A DNA stretch of 64,000 nucleotides from Mogibacterium timidum ATCC 33093. GTDB lineage: Bacteria > Bacillota > Clostridia > Peptostreptococcales > Anaerovoracaceae. The position numbers and the translations under genes are program-made. The notes beneath the pieces are model-generated. The model did not search any database. It had not been told where the DNA came from and saw only the letters and a list, made by a program, of their open reading frames with translations. Shown here in pieces: positions 53,949 to 62,914 of this stretch; positions within the stretch are counted from its first letter, which is position 1; every line of letters starts with the position of its first letter. The stretch lies in NCBI RefSeq assembly GCF_000525775.1, contig NZ_JALU01000016.1, positions 124,001-188,000 of the forward strand, written 5' to 3'.

Positions 53949-55224
53949 GAACAAGAGATTTAAGGCGGCATCAGCGATGATGCTACTGCTGCTACTGGCA
54001 GTAGTGCTGAGCGGCTGCACGACCTTTGACAATTTTAAAAAGACTTACATAGACAAGAAGGTTGTCGGAGATACCAACACTATCAATATCGGTATCTATG
54101 AGCCCAGCTCGGGTGAGTTCAAGGAGCAGGGAGAGGAAGAGATTAGAGGTATCGAGCTGGCAAATTCGATATACGGTAATGTAAATGGAATCAAGATTAA
54201 CCTCGTCAGGGTCGACAATCAGTCGGATATCAATTCAGCTAAGACTGCAATTCAGAACCTCATCAAGATGAAGCCGACTGTGATTATCGGAAGTGCCGGA
54301 GAGGCCAACTCTATGGTAGCTTCGCCGTACATTGAGAAGGCCAAGATTCCGGCAATTACTCCTTCTGCGGCAAATCCGCTGATTACAGAGAACAACAAGT
54401 ATTATTTTAGGGCTTCAATAACTGAATCGCAGAGAGGTGCAGGACTTGCTGAATATGCATATAGCGTACTCAATTCTCGCAAGATAGCGACAATTTCAAT
54501 CAGAAACGACAGCTCAAACACAGCACTTTTAAAGGGCTTTAATTCCAAACTCAGTGAACTTGAGACAGCTGCAGCAGGTGATGCGCAATCAGAACCTACA
54601 TCGTCGATAGTTTATAAGGAGGATATAAACATTGATTTTGCCGGATACAAGAAGCTGGTGAAGAAGATTAAAAAATCCGGTGCAGACGTGGTATTTATTC
54701 CGTTTGGAACAGAAAAGGCAGACCTGTTCTTTAAGACTGTCGAAAAGGAAAAACTTGAAGGCAATATAACCTTTGTCGGGAATTCAACATGGAATGACTA
54801 TGATTTTACCCGGATGATGAAGAAACATCCTAATATAAAGGTGGTGTTTCCGTCAGATTCAGTATTTAGTGCCGGCAAGACTACTACCAAGTCAATCACT
54901 GCTGAAACTCAGAGATTCCTGATTGAGTATGCCAACAAGTACGGTGATGATAATGAACCGACTAGCAACGCTGCTCTTGGTTATGATTCATATTTGATTG
55001 CGATTAATGCAATCAACAAGGCCAATTCGACCAAGCCGGATGATATCCGGAAGGCTTTGTCAAAGCTATCGGATGTGCGGGGGGTAACCGGAGTGTTCTC
55101 ATTCGACAAGGACGGAAATCCGGTCAAGTCGGTAAACCTTTCAACTATTAAGAAAGGAAATATTATTTCGCTGTACGTAACGAACGATACGACCGTGGCA
55201 CAGACGATGGAGAAGATAAAGTAA
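53941..55224 (+). CDS. Lipoprotein, ABC-type branched-chain amino-acid-binding family, orphan
   Basis: A 427-residue type I periplasmic-binding lipoprotein: signal segment with lipobox LSGC (Cys about residue 25), then TINIGIYEPSSGEFKEQGEEEIRGIELAN, SAGEANSMVASPYIEKAKIPAITPSAANP and YDSYLIAINAINKA, typical of LivJ/receptor-family ligand-binding proteins. TTG at 53941 is the start, overlapping the dusB stop; AAAGAGG precedes it. No permease or ATPase genes accompany it, so it must work with a transporter encoded elsewhere or as a receptor. Confidence 0.88.
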   Translation: MIRNKRFKAASAMMLLLLLAVVLSGCTTFDNFKKTYIDKKVVGDTNTINIGIYEPSSGEFKEQGEEEIRGIELANSIYGNVNGIKINLVRVDNQSDINSAKTAIQNLIKMKPTVIIGSAGEANSMVASPYIEKAKIPAITPSAANPLITENNKYYFRASITESQRGAGLAEYAYSVLNSRKIATISIRNDSSNTALLKGFNSKLSELETAAAGDAQSEPTSSIVYKEDINIDFAGYKKLVKKIKKSGADVVFIPFGTEKADLFFKTVEKEKLEGNITFVGNSTWNDYDFTRMMKKHPNIKVVFPSDSVFSAGKTTTKSITAETQRFLIEYANKYGDDNEPTSNAALGYDSYLIAINAINKANSTKPDDIRKALSKLSDVRGVTGVFSFDKDGNPVKSVNLSTIKKGNIISLYVTNDTTVAQTMEKIK

Positions 55225-55330
55225 ACTCTGTAAGCGGGGAAATACAAAAGATACACGTGTTATTATCAGGCTGAAAATAGAAGATAACTGCGGGCTGGTA
55301 ATTCAAGTAAAGGGAATAGGGTCAAGAGAA

Positions 55331-56758
55331 ATGGGTTACATTGAGAATTTAGAGAAGTTAAATTCTGAAATGATTGAAGAGCTCGCCAATTCGGTAAGAA
55401 TCAACAGCGCCATGTCTGATGCCGTAAGAACTCCGGACGGAGAGGTGTATCCATTTGGAAAAGGGGTGCAGGATGCGCTCGTACATTTCCTTGAGCTTGG
55501 CAAGCGCATGGGCTTTGAAGTTCACAACTATGATAACTATGCAGGGGAGATAGTGTTCCCCGGTGATCCCGGAGACGAAACATTTGGTATTATCGGACAT
55601 CTTGATGTCGTTCCGGCAGCTGATGACTGGATGTACGGTCCTTTCAATCCTGTTATTGAGGATGGATATATGTACGGCCGTGGAACATCTGATGACAAGG
55701 GCCCGGTTATGGCCGGACTGTTCGCTATTAAGGCGATCAAGGATGCAGGAATTACGCCTAAGAAGAACATAAAGATAATTGTCGGACTGGATGAAGAGCA
55801 TGGAACGGAGAGTGTTGAGCATTACAGAGATGTTGCAAGCCTTCCTGATTTTGGAATTACTCCAGATGCTAACTTTCCGGTTATCAACGGAGAGAAAGGA
55901 ATTCTTTCTTTTGATATAGCTCAGAAGCTCAAGAAGCATACTCCCAAGGAAGGATTGGTTATCAGCAAGCTGCATGGCGGCTTGGCTGCAAATGCAGTAC
56001 CTGCTCAGGCAAGAGCTGTGCTCGCTTCCGAGGATAGAACAAAATATGATGAGATTTCAGAGCGGGTTAAGAGGTATGCAGAGGAGAGCGGATATGATAT
56101 CTCTGCCAAAAAGACAGGTACATCGTTAGCTGTCGAGGCTCATGGACTCGCAGCTCATGGATCAATTCCTGAAAAAGGACTAAATGCTGTCAGTATTCTG
56201 ATGGAATTCCTCGGAAAGCTGAAATTTGCAGGTGATGACGTAACAGAATTCATAGATTTTTACAATGACCACATTGGGTTTGACCTCAACGGTGAGAGAT
56301 TGGGGTGCAAGCTTGAAGATGATAAATCAGGCAAGCTGATTGTGAACGTGGGTACTATGGAGATTAACGATGAAGTAGCTACGATGGAGATAAACATCAG
56401 AATTCCGGTTACTTTTGACAGTACGGAGGTTTATGCGGGGATTGAGAGCGTACTGGGCGCTAATCAGGGCATCGTCAAGGTCATGGATGAGAAGTCTATC
56501 TATATCGATCCTGAGGACGATTTTGTCAAGACTCTAATGGCTGCATACAAGGAGTATTCAGGAGATAAGGATAGCGAGCCTATCGTAATCGGTGGAGGAA
56601 CTTATGCAAAGCACTTCAACAGAGTTCTTGCATTCGGAGCACTGTTTCCTTGGGAAGAGGACAGAATGCACATGACTGACGAGAGGATTTCGCTCGATTC
56701 ATATAGCAGGATGGCAAATATCTTTGCGGCTACCGTATACAATCTCTGCTGTAGGTAG
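55331..56758 (+). CDS. pepV: Dipeptidase PepV-like (M20 family)
   Basis: A 475-residue zinc peptidase that splits dipeptides after uptake. Landmarks: GHLDVVPAADDW (first zinc ligand His and catalytic Asp), YGRGTSDDKGPVMAGLFA (bridging Asp), LDEEHGTES (catalytic Glu/zinc), and a late GGGTYAKHFNRVLAFG with the last zinc His. The lid domain has the PepV length. It begins 106 nt after the lipoprotein gene; the two may cooperate in peptide nutrition, which is positional inference. Confidence 0.93.
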   Translation: MGYIENLEKLNSEMIEELANSVRINSAMSDAVRTPDGEVYPFGKGVQDALVHFLELGKRMGFEVHNYDNYAGEIVFPGDPGDETFGIIGHLDVVPAADDWMYGPFNPVIEDGYMYGRGTSDDKGPVMAGLFAIKAIKDAGITPKKNIKIIVGLDEEHGTESVEHYRDVASLPDFGITPDANFPVINGEKGILSFDIAQKLKKHTPKEGLVISKLHGGLAANAVPAQARAVLASEDRTKYDEISERVKRYAEESGYDISAKKTGTSLAVEAHGLAAHGSIPEKGLNAVSILMEFLGKLKFAGDDVTEFIDFYNDHIGFDLNGERLGCKLEDDKSGKLIVNVGTMEINDEVATMEINIRIPVTFDSTEVYAGIESVLGANQGIVKVMDEKSIYIDPEDDFVKTLMAAYKEYSGDKDSEPIVIGGGTYAKHFNRVLAFGALFPWEEDRMHMTDERISLDSYSRMANIFAATVYNLCCR

Positions 56759-56772
56759 GGTTAGAACAACGT

Positions 56773-57204
56773 ATGAGTGATCAAGAACGGATTGTACATA
56801 TTAAAAATGAGCAAGCTACTGAAGAGTTTGGACTGAATCTGGCTTCAGAGCTGAAGCCGGGCGATATAGTTGCCCTCATCGGGGCGCTCGGTACAGGCAA
56901 GACAGCTTTGACAAAGTATATCGCCAAAGGTCTGGGAGTTACGGAAAATATCGACAGTCCAACCTTCAATATTGTCAAAGAGTACAAGAGCGGTAGATTG
57001 CCGCTCTTCCATTTTGATGTCTACAGATTGTCCGGTGGGGATGATCTGCTGGATATCGGCGCTGATGAATATTTCTATTCAAACGGCGTGTGCGTCGTCG
57101 AATGGGCTGACCTGGTCGCCGATGTCATTCCTGACAAGGCAAAGGTGATAATTATCAAGTACGGCGAAAATCAAGGGGAGAGAATTTACAGATGTATATT
57201 CTAA
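56773..57204 (+). CDS. tsaE: tRNA threonylcarbamoyladenosine biosynthesis ATPase TsaE
   Basis: A 143-residue P-loop ATPase (Walker A GALGTGKT, residues 37-44; DSPTFNIVKEY; LFHFDVYRL; GVCVVEWAD) that drives turnover of the TsaB-TsaD complex making t6A37 in ANN-decoding tRNAs. Its 3' end overlaps tsaB by 13 nt. tsaE, tsaB, rimI and tsaD form one overlapping cluster. Confidence 0.95.
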   Translation: MSDQERIVHIKNEQATEEFGLNLASELKPGDIVALIGALGTGKTALTKYIAKGLGVTENIDSPTFNIVKEYKSGRLPLFHFDVYRLSGGDDLLDIGADEYFYSNGVCVVEWADLVADVIPDKAKVIIIKYGENQGERIYRCIF

Positions 57205-57935
57205 GTATTGAGACTACAGGAAAATATGGGTCAGTTGCTCTTATTGATGGAGCTGCTAAGGCTGTATCGCGAAGCTCTAATGAGGAGATGAATCACTTAC
57301 AGGATGTGATGGTGCTTGTTGATCAGTGTCTGCAGGACGAAGCAATTATCCCTGACAAGCTGAGCGCAGTTGCAGCCTCGATAGGTCCGGGATCATTTAC
57401 CGGCATAAGGATTGGTGTATCTACTGCGAGAGCCATAGCTGAGGTGCTCGAATTACCTTGTGTTGCGGTATCTTCTCTCGAGGGAATGGCAGCTCTGGCG
57501 GATGAGCATGTTGAGTCGACGGTCAGGTATTTTGCACCTATCATCAACGCTAGAAGGGGGCAGCTATATGGAGCCCTGTTTGTCCGAGCCGGCAAAGGTT
57601 ATAAGGCTGTGATTGAGGAGCGTCAATATATGATAGATGAATTTCTCAATGCGGTTAAGCAGATGGAGGTCACTGATTCGGAGCTTGTATTTGTCGGTGA
57701 CGGCATCGATGCGTATGAAACCGAGATTCGTAATGCAGGAGCTTTTGTACTCGCGCCGGTAGATTGGCGATATCAGGATGCCGCACCGATTGCAAGGCTG
57801 GCACTGAGGCGGTTTCGTGCAGGTGCGGTCGTGAATTACGAAAAGCTCATCCCTAACTATATGAGAAAGAGCGAGGCAGAGATGCGCCTTGAGTCAGGAA
57901 CGCTGAGCAGCAAGATAGGTAAACCCCAATGTTAG
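57192..57935 (+). CDS. tsaB: tRNA threonylcarbamoyladenosine biosynthesis protein TsaB
   Basis: A 247-residue ASKHA-fold protein that pairs with TsaD as scaffold: LSIETTGKYGSVALID N-terminal, VAASIGPGSFTGIRIGVSTARAIAEVL (family signature), APIINARRGQLYGALF. It lacks the metal histidines of TsaD, as expected. Overlaps tsaE at its start and rimI at its end (7 nt). Confidence 0.95.
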   Translation: MYILSIETTGKYGSVALIDGAAKAVSRSSNEEMNHLQDVMVLVDQCLQDEAIIPDKLSAVAASIGPGSFTGIRIGVSTARAIAEVLELPCVAVSSLEGMAALADEHVESTVRYFAPIINARRGQLYGALFVRAGKGYKAVIEERQYMIDEFLNAVKQMEVTDSELVFVGDGIDAYETEIRNAGAFVLAPVDWRYQDAAPIARLALRRFRAGAVVNYEKLIPNYMRKSEAEMRLESGTLSSKIGKPQC

Positions 57936-58417
57936 ATGCGGTTTGTAACGAGGCTTCACACGTTCTGGTGAGAACAGCAGAGGCTGAAGATCTGGATGCA
58001 ATATATGCTCTCGATGTAGCTACCTTTGCCATACCTTGGAGCAAGGATGCGCTGCACTACGATATCGTGGAGAACGACAACTCGATGGTGCTGGCAGCGG
58101 AGTATGACGGTGAATTTGCAGGATATGCGGATATATGGACGGTTTTGGATGAAGCAGATCTCAACAGCATAGCTGTGAGCGGGGAATTTCGCAGACGCGG
58201 CATCGGAAAGGCTGTTATCATGTCTATGATCAGGAGGCTCGAGGCAGGCGGCGTCTACACCATCAACCTCGAGGTTAGGGCGAGCAACGAACCGGCAATA
58301 TGGCTTTACAAAAAATGCGGATTTACAGAGTGCGGCGTGCGTCCGGGATACTATCTCGACAATGGCGAGGACGCGTTGATTATGAAGAGGGAGACAGGTG
58401 ATTATGCATCAGAATAA
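57929..58417 (+). CDS. rimI: Ribosomal protein S18-alanine N-acetyltransferase RimI
   Basis: A 162-residue GNAT acetyltransferase. Acetyl-CoA loop SGEFRRRGIGKAVIMSMI (Q/R-x-x-G-x-G/A), then LEVRASNEPAIWLYKKCGFTECGVRPGYY, the RimI signature; EDALIMKRE at the end. It acetylates the N-terminal Ala of S18, and homologues next to tsaBD are common. Overlaps tsaB and tsaD. Confidence 0.93.
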   Translation: MLDAVCNEASHVLVRTAEAEDLDAIYALDVATFAIPWSKDALHYDIVENDNSMVLAAEYDGEFAGYADIWTVLDEADLNSIAVSGEFRRRGIGKAVIMSMIRRLEAGGVYTINLEVRASNEPAIWLYKKCGFTECGVRPGYYLDNGEDALIMKRETGDYASE

Positions 58418-59420
58418 GCATATTACACTGGGAATAGAATCTAGCTGTGACGAGACTGCGGTTGGTATAGTGGCGGACGGCCGCGAGGTGCTTGCAAATG
58501 TCATATCGTCGCAAATTGCGATTCATACGAAATTCGGAGGTGTTGTACCTGAGATAGCTTCGAGGCGTCATCTGGAGAATATCAACGGTGTAATTGAGCA
58601 GGCTCTGGATGAGGCCGGAATCACGATTGATGAGGTGGATTTGATTGGTGTCGCGTACGGGCCGGGACTTGTCGGAGCACTTCTTGTAGGTGTGGCAACA
58701 GCAAAGGCTATGGCTTGGGCCAAGGGCATTCCTCTTGTCGGGGTTAATCACATGCATGGTCATATCGCCTCAAATTATCTGGAGTACAAGGAGCTGGAGC
58801 CACCCTTTATCGGACTGGTGGTTTCCGGCGGCCATACAAATATTATTAAGGTCAATGATTACAACGAGTGCAAGATACTCGGCGCGACGCGCGATGATGC
58901 AGCCGGAGAGGCTATGGATAAGGTTGCCCGAGTTGTAGGTCTGGGATACCCGGGAGGACCTAAGATAGATAAGGCGGCTCGTGAAGGTGACAAGCGTGCA
59001 ATAGAGTTTAAAAGAGTGTACCTCGAGGATGGCAGCTATGATTTTAGCTTTAGCGGTCTCAAGACTCAGGTGCTCAACTATATCAACAACGAGAGACAGG
59101 CGGGACGCGAGATTAATGTACCGGACCTTGCGGCATCATTTCAGGAGTCCATAATGGAGGTTATTGCCGATAAGTCTATAGCTGCTGCGGTAGAGTACGA
59201 CAGCAATAAGGTTGTCGTAGCAGGAGGAGTTGCAGCTAACAGCAGGTTGAGAGAGCTGCTGGAGCACAAGGGCGCTGAGAAGGGGATCGAGATTCTCAAG
59301 CCGGCGCAGATACTGTGCACTGATAACGGTGCGATGATTGCCTGCTCTGCATATTATCAGATGAAGAAAGGAGAGTTCGCGGATATGTCGCTGGACGCGT
59401 GTCCCGGACTGGAGTTTTAG
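58404..59420 (+). CDS. tsaD: tRNA threonylcarbamoyl transferase TsaD
   Basis: Transfers the threonylcarbamoyl group to A37. About 338 residues: LGIESSCDETAVGIV, the metal site NHMHGHI (about 114-120), VSGGHTNIIKV, LGATRDDAAGEAMDKVAR, FSGLKTQVL, VAGGVAANSRLRE and CTDNGAMIA. ATG 58404 follows GAGGGAG by 10 nt; a GTG at 58398 is an alternative. Overlaps the rimI end. The window shows no TsaC gene, which must lie elsewhere. Confidence 0.96.
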   Translation: MHQNKHITLGIESSCDETAVGIVADGREVLANVISSQIAIHTKFGGVVPEIASRRHLENINGVIEQALDEAGITIDEVDLIGVAYGPGLVGALLVGVATAKAMAWAKGIPLVGVNHMHGHIASNYLEYKELEPPFIGLVVSGGHTNIIKVNDYNECKILGATRDDAAGEAMDKVARVVGLGYPGGPKIDKAAREGDKRAIEFKRVYLEDGSYDFSFSGLKTQVLNYINNERQAGREINVPDLAASFQESIMEVIADKSIAAAVEYDSNKVVVAGGVAANSRLRELLEHKGAEKGIEILKPAQILCTDNGAMIACSAYYQMKKGEFADMSLDACPGLEF

Positions 59421-59422
59421 CT

Positions 59423-61345
59423 ATGCTTGTAATGTCCGCAAAAGATATATGCAAGTCATATGGAACTGACATCATCCTGGAGGATATTTCGTTTTCCATC
59501 AATAAAGGTGATAGAGTCGGCATTGTCGGTCCGAATGGAGCCGGCAAAACTACGCTTCTCGGCATCATTTCCGGTGAGAATGAACCGACAAGCGGCAGCG
59601 TTTTTGTGCGCAGCGGCTACGTCGTCGGGTATCTCAAGCAGAAAAATCATTTCTTCTCAGAGGGGACAGTTCTTGAAGAAGCGGCCAAGACCTTTACGCA
59701 TTTCCACGAGATGGAAGAGGAAATTTCCAGACTGGAAAAGGCTATCTCCGATACTGGCAATCCCGGGTTCGATCAGAATCTGGAGACGTACACTCATCTG
59801 ATGGACGAGTATAATTTGGCGGGAGGGTATACTTATAAGAGCGAGCTTACAGGAGTACTGGCGAGCATGGGATTTGATCCTGAGACTCATGACAAGGAGA
59901 TAAGCATGCTCTCGGGTGGAGAGAGGACACGTCTGGCGCTTGCGTGCATGGTGCTGAGGAAGCCGGATATACTGATGCTCGACGAGCCGACCAATCATCT
60001 CGATCTCAAGATGCTGGCGTGGCTTGAGTCGTTCCTCAGAAGCTACAAGAGGACGATTATAGCCGTATCTCACGATAGATATTTTCTGGACCGTATTGTC
60101 AGTCGCATCTTCGACATGCGCAGAACTCACCTCGTGGATTACCGTGGAAATTACTCAGAGTACCTTGTGAAGCGCGATGAACGTGAAGAGGTGATGCGCC
60201 GTGAGTATGAGAAACAGCAGAAGGAAATAGCCCGTCAGGAGGAGATCATCCGCCGATTCAAGCAGCATAACACGGAGCATCTGGTAAAACGTGCCCGGTC
60301 AAGAGAAAAACGACTTAAGCACCTAGACGTGCTCGATAGGCCGGAGCTCAAGCAGGCAGAGCTAGAGCTTTCGTTCGATGCCGACTTTCAGAGCGGCAAG
60401 GACGTAATCATGACAGAGGCGTTGTCCAAGAGCTTTGGTGATAAGCAGCTATTTGAGAACGTCAAATTCGATGTCAAGAGCGGCGAGAAAATCTGCTTTA
60501 TCGGCGAAAACGGAGTTGGCAAGACAACTCTTATGCGCATCATCATGGGAGAAGAGGAGGCTGATGACGGGTATCTCAAGATAGGGCATAATGTCGATTT
60601 TGGATATTACGATCAAGGGCAGCTCCTGCTCGACGACACCGAGACAGTGCTAGGTGAGATAAAAAACGCTTATCACCTGTACACCGATACAGAGATGCGC
60701 AATATTCTGGGCAGGTTCCTGTTTAGAGGTGACGATGTGTTTAAGAGCGTTTCCTCGCTTTCGGGCGGTGAAAAGGCCAGATTGTCGCTGCTCAAGCTGA
60801 TGCTGTCCGGTGCCAACACTTTAATTTTCGACGAACCGACGAATCATCTGGACATCGAATCCAAGGAAATCGTCGAATCGGCCATCATGGAGTTCAAGGG
60901 CACCGTGCTGATTGTGTCTCATGATCGTTATCTGCTTAGCAAAATTCCGGACAGGATTCTCGAACTTAGACGGGACGGCATCAGGGAATACAAGGGCAAG
61001 TTTGACTATTATCTGGAGAAGAGTGCCCGGCTGGATCAGGAGGAGCAGGATCCTAATATAAATGAACCTTCATCTACCACGCAGACTTCCGCGCTAAGTG
61101 CAGAAGAGGAACGCAGGCTGCGCAAGGAGCAGGAGGCTGAAGAACGCCGTAGAGCCCGCAAAATTGTCGAGCTGGAGGGTGTCATTCATGATCTCGAGGC
61201 CAAGATAGATGAAATTGAGACAGAGATGTGCAAGCCGGAGCACGGCACCGATGTATTCTATCTGCGGGAGGCAGGAGATAGAGCAGATGCGCTCAAGGCC
61301 GAGCTAGAAGGCGTGTATGACGAATGGCTGATGTTACAGGATTGA
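59423..61345 (+). CDS. ABC-F family ATPase (ribosome-associated translation factor type)
   Basis: A 640-residue soluble twin ATPase. First cassette: GPNGAGKTT, LSGGERTRLALA, DEPTNHLDL; second: GENGVGKTT, LSGGEKARLSLL, DEPTNHLDI. The charged linker (about 245-305) between them is the P-site tRNA interaction motif region; the C-terminal part (about 555-640) is a coiled coil. There is no membrane domain. ABC-F proteins act on stalled ribosomes or give antibiotic resistance by displacement; this one resembles YdiF/YfmR-type housekeeping members. The ATG at 59423, two nt after the tsaD stop, has GGAG at 9 nt. Confidence 0.92.
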   Translation: MLVMSAKDICKSYGTDIILEDISFSINKGDRVGIVGPNGAGKTTLLGIISGENEPTSGSVFVRSGYVVGYLKQKNHFFSEGTVLEEAAKTFTHFHEMEEEISRLEKAISDTGNPGFDQNLETYTHLMDEYNLAGGYTYKSELTGVLASMGFDPETHDKEISMLSGGERTRLALACMVLRKPDILMLDEPTNHLDLKMLAWLESFLRSYKRTIIAVSHDRYFLDRIVSRIFDMRRTHLVDYRGNYSEYLVKRDEREEVMRREYEKQQKEIARQEEIIRRFKQHNTEHLVKRARSREKRLKHLDVLDRPELKQAELELSFDADFQSGKDVIMTEALSKSFGDKQLFENVKFDVKSGEKICFIGENGVGKTTLMRIIMGEEEADDGYLKIGHNVDFGYYDQGQLLLDDTETVLGEIKNAYHLYTDTEMRNILGRFLFRGDDVFKSVSSLSGGEKARLSLLKLMLSGANTLIFDEPTNHLDIESKEIVESAIMEFKGTVLIVSHDRYLLSKIPDRILELRRDGIREYKGKFDYYLEKSARLDQEEQDPNINEPSSTTQTSALSAEEERRLRKEQEAEERRRARKIVELEGVIHDLEAKIDEIETEMCKPEHGTDVFYLREAGDRADALKAELEGVYDEWLMLQD

Positions 61346-61412
61346 TAAAAAACTTGCAAGTATCAATTGTATAATTTATAATTAACCTTGAATTTCAAAA
61401 GGAGGTTACGCT

Positions 61413-61640
61413 ATGACTTTTGATACAGTTAGAGATCTTGTAGTCGAGCAGCTTGGTGTAGATGCTGATATGGTTCAGATGGACACTAACCTGATGAAGG
61501 ATCTCGAAGCAGATTCGCTCGACGCTGTAGAGATTATTCTCGGTGTTGAGGAAGCATATGGACTCGATATTCCGGACGAAGATGCTGAGAAGTTTGAGAC
61601 CGTAAAGGATCTGGTTGAGTACGTAGATTCACATAAGTAA
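61413..61640 (+). CDS. acpP: Acyl carrier protein
   Basis: A 75-residue acyl carrier protein with the 4'-phosphopantetheine serine at Ser35 in EADSLDAVEI. It carries growing acyl chains in fatty-acid synthesis. AAAGGAGG precedes the start, and a TATAAT at 61370-61375 may be a local promoter, although no good -35 box is in place. No other fatty-acid synthesis gene is adjacent. Confidence 0.94.
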   Translation: MTFDTVRDLVVEQLGVDADMVQMDTNLMKDLEADSLDAVEIILGVEEAYGLDIPDEDAEKFETVKDLVEYVDSHK

Positions 61641-61676
61641 TAATATGAAAATTGTCAAATTGGGGTGGAAGTATTT

Positions 61677-62330
61677 ATGAAAAGCAGCAACACAAAGGTA
61701 TCGAATGCGATTATTCGCAGATTACCAAGGTATAGAAGATATTTAAACGAACTACGCAAGCAGGGGGTCAAGAAGATATCTTCTAATGAATTAAGTGAGC
61801 TTATTGGTTATACTGCATCTCAGATTAGACAGGATCTCAATACATTTGGTGGCTTCGGCCAGCAGGGCTATGGTTATACTGTTGATTCTCTGTTCAATGA
61901 GATTAACAGGATTTTAGGACTTGACCGTGAGTATAAGACGATCGTAGTTGGTATTGGTAATCTTGGTCAGGCAATCACGAACTACACTTATTATTACAAG
62001 ATTGGATTCAATATCGTAGGACTTTTCGATGTTAATCCTAAGCTTGTTGGACTAAGCATCAATGATGTGCTTGTTCGCGATTTTTCTGAGATGAGCGATT
62101 TCGTTAAGGAGAACAATATTGATATCGCGATTATCTGTGTAAATCGTGAGAATGCGCAGAAGGTTACAAATGTCCTTGTCGATGCGGGAATAGAAGGCAT
62201 CTGGAACTTTGCTCCGCTCGATCTCGACGTACCGGAGCACGTTGCGGTTGAAAATGTTCATCTGAGCGACAGCTTGCATACGTTATCGTTTATGATCAGA
62301 AGCAATGAGCTCGAAGAATCTGACAAGTAG
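61677..62330 (+). CDS. rex: Redox-sensing transcriptional repressor Rex
   Basis: A 217-residue NAD(H)-sensing repressor: N-terminal winged helix (residues 1-75; AIIRRLPRYRRYLNEL, SSNELSELIGYTASQIRQDLNTFGGFGQQGYGY) and a Rossmann domain with VVGIGNLGQAI (about 85-95). It represses fermentation and reductive genes at low NADH. ATG at 61677 follows GGGGTGG; a GTG at 61665 is in frame. It lies 36 nt after acpP. Rex boxes were not noticed in front of other genes here. Confidence 0.95.
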   Translation: MKSSNTKVSNAIIRRLPRYRRYLNELRKQGVKKISSNELSELIGYTASQIRQDLNTFGGFGQQGYGYTVDSLFNEINRILGLDREYKTIVVGIGNLGQAITNYTYYYKIGFNIVGLFDVNPKLVGLSINDVLVRDFSEMSDFVKENNIDIAIICVNRENAQKVTNVLVDAGIEGIWNFAPLDLDVPEHVAVENVHLSDSLHTLSFMIRSNELEESDK

Positions 62331-62344
62331 TTTTCGGCGCTTAA

Positions 62345-62382
62345 GAAAATTGCGGCTGTGGCAGTGCCACAGTCGTTTTCTT
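62345..62382 (+). terminator. Rho-independent terminator after rex
   Basis: A 10-bp stem CGGCTGTGGC/GCCACAGTCG (one G-T pair), 3-nt loop, extended by GAAAA/TTTTC, then T-rich sequence. Confidence 0.85.
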
Positions 62383-62467
62383 GTATCTGCTGTAGCAGTG
62401 GATTTGCCGAGCGATAGCGAGGTGAATCAATAAACCGTCGGCATAGCCTGTTAGATTAGGATCGGAG

Positions 62468-62522
62468 TTATAGGACAAAACGCGTTGGAGCTATAGAAGG
62501 ATTATAGGATAAAACGTGTTGG
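62468..62522 (+). repeat. Short imperfect direct repeat
   Basis: TTATAGGACAAAACGCGTTGG (62468-62488) recurs at 62502-62522 with two C-to-T changes; start-to-start distance 34 bp. It lies in the 300-nt gap between rex and the ferredoxin gene, where nothing else is seen apart from the two terminators. Confidence 0.55.
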
Positions 62523-62561
62523 TAGTTAATTCCGGTAATTTTATGCAGAAGAAAGACCGTC

Positions 62562-62599
62562 TAGGCAAAAAGAAAATCCCCTGCGCATCACGCAGGGGG
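62562..62599 (-). terminator. Rho-independent terminator of the ferredoxin gene
   Basis: CCCCTGCG/CGCAGGGG 8-bp stem with a 5-nt loop; on the minus strand it is followed by TTTTCTTTTT. Confidence 0.85.
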
Positions 62600-62631
62600 A
62601 AATATTCTACCTTTGGTTCATCCCCTAGGGA

Positions 62632-62799
62632 TTACTCCTGTGAAGGTGCGCCTACAGGGCATACATCTGCACAAGCTCCGCAGTCAATGCAAGCATCTGC
62701 ATTGATTACGTAAGGTGTGCCCTCTGAAATAGCCTCTACCGGGCAACCATCTGCACATGCACCGCAGCTGATGCAATCTTCGCTAATCTTATAAGCCAT
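62632..62799 (-). CDS. 2[4Fe-4S] ferredoxin
   Basis: A 55-residue clostridial-type ferredoxin with two CxxCxxCxxxCP sets (CISCGACADGCP and CIDCGACADVCP). It is the likely electron acceptor of the 2-oxoacid oxidoreductase and partner of other anaerobic enzymes. The ATG at 62799 follows AGGAGG; an upstream in-frame ATG (62856) lies before that site and is rejected. Monocistronic, between its promoter and a strong terminator. Confidence 0.95.
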   Translation of the reverse strand: MAYKISEDCISCGACADGCPVEAISEGTPYVINADACIDCGACADVCPVGAPSQE

Positions 62800-62914
62800 A
62801 ATAAATCCTCCTATGTCTAAAACGTCATTTGTCTTTCTACGTTTGCATTGTAACATGATACAATAGGTTTGATAAAGTTAACTTTTTATAAAGTTTTCAA
62901 CGGTCTTATAAGGT

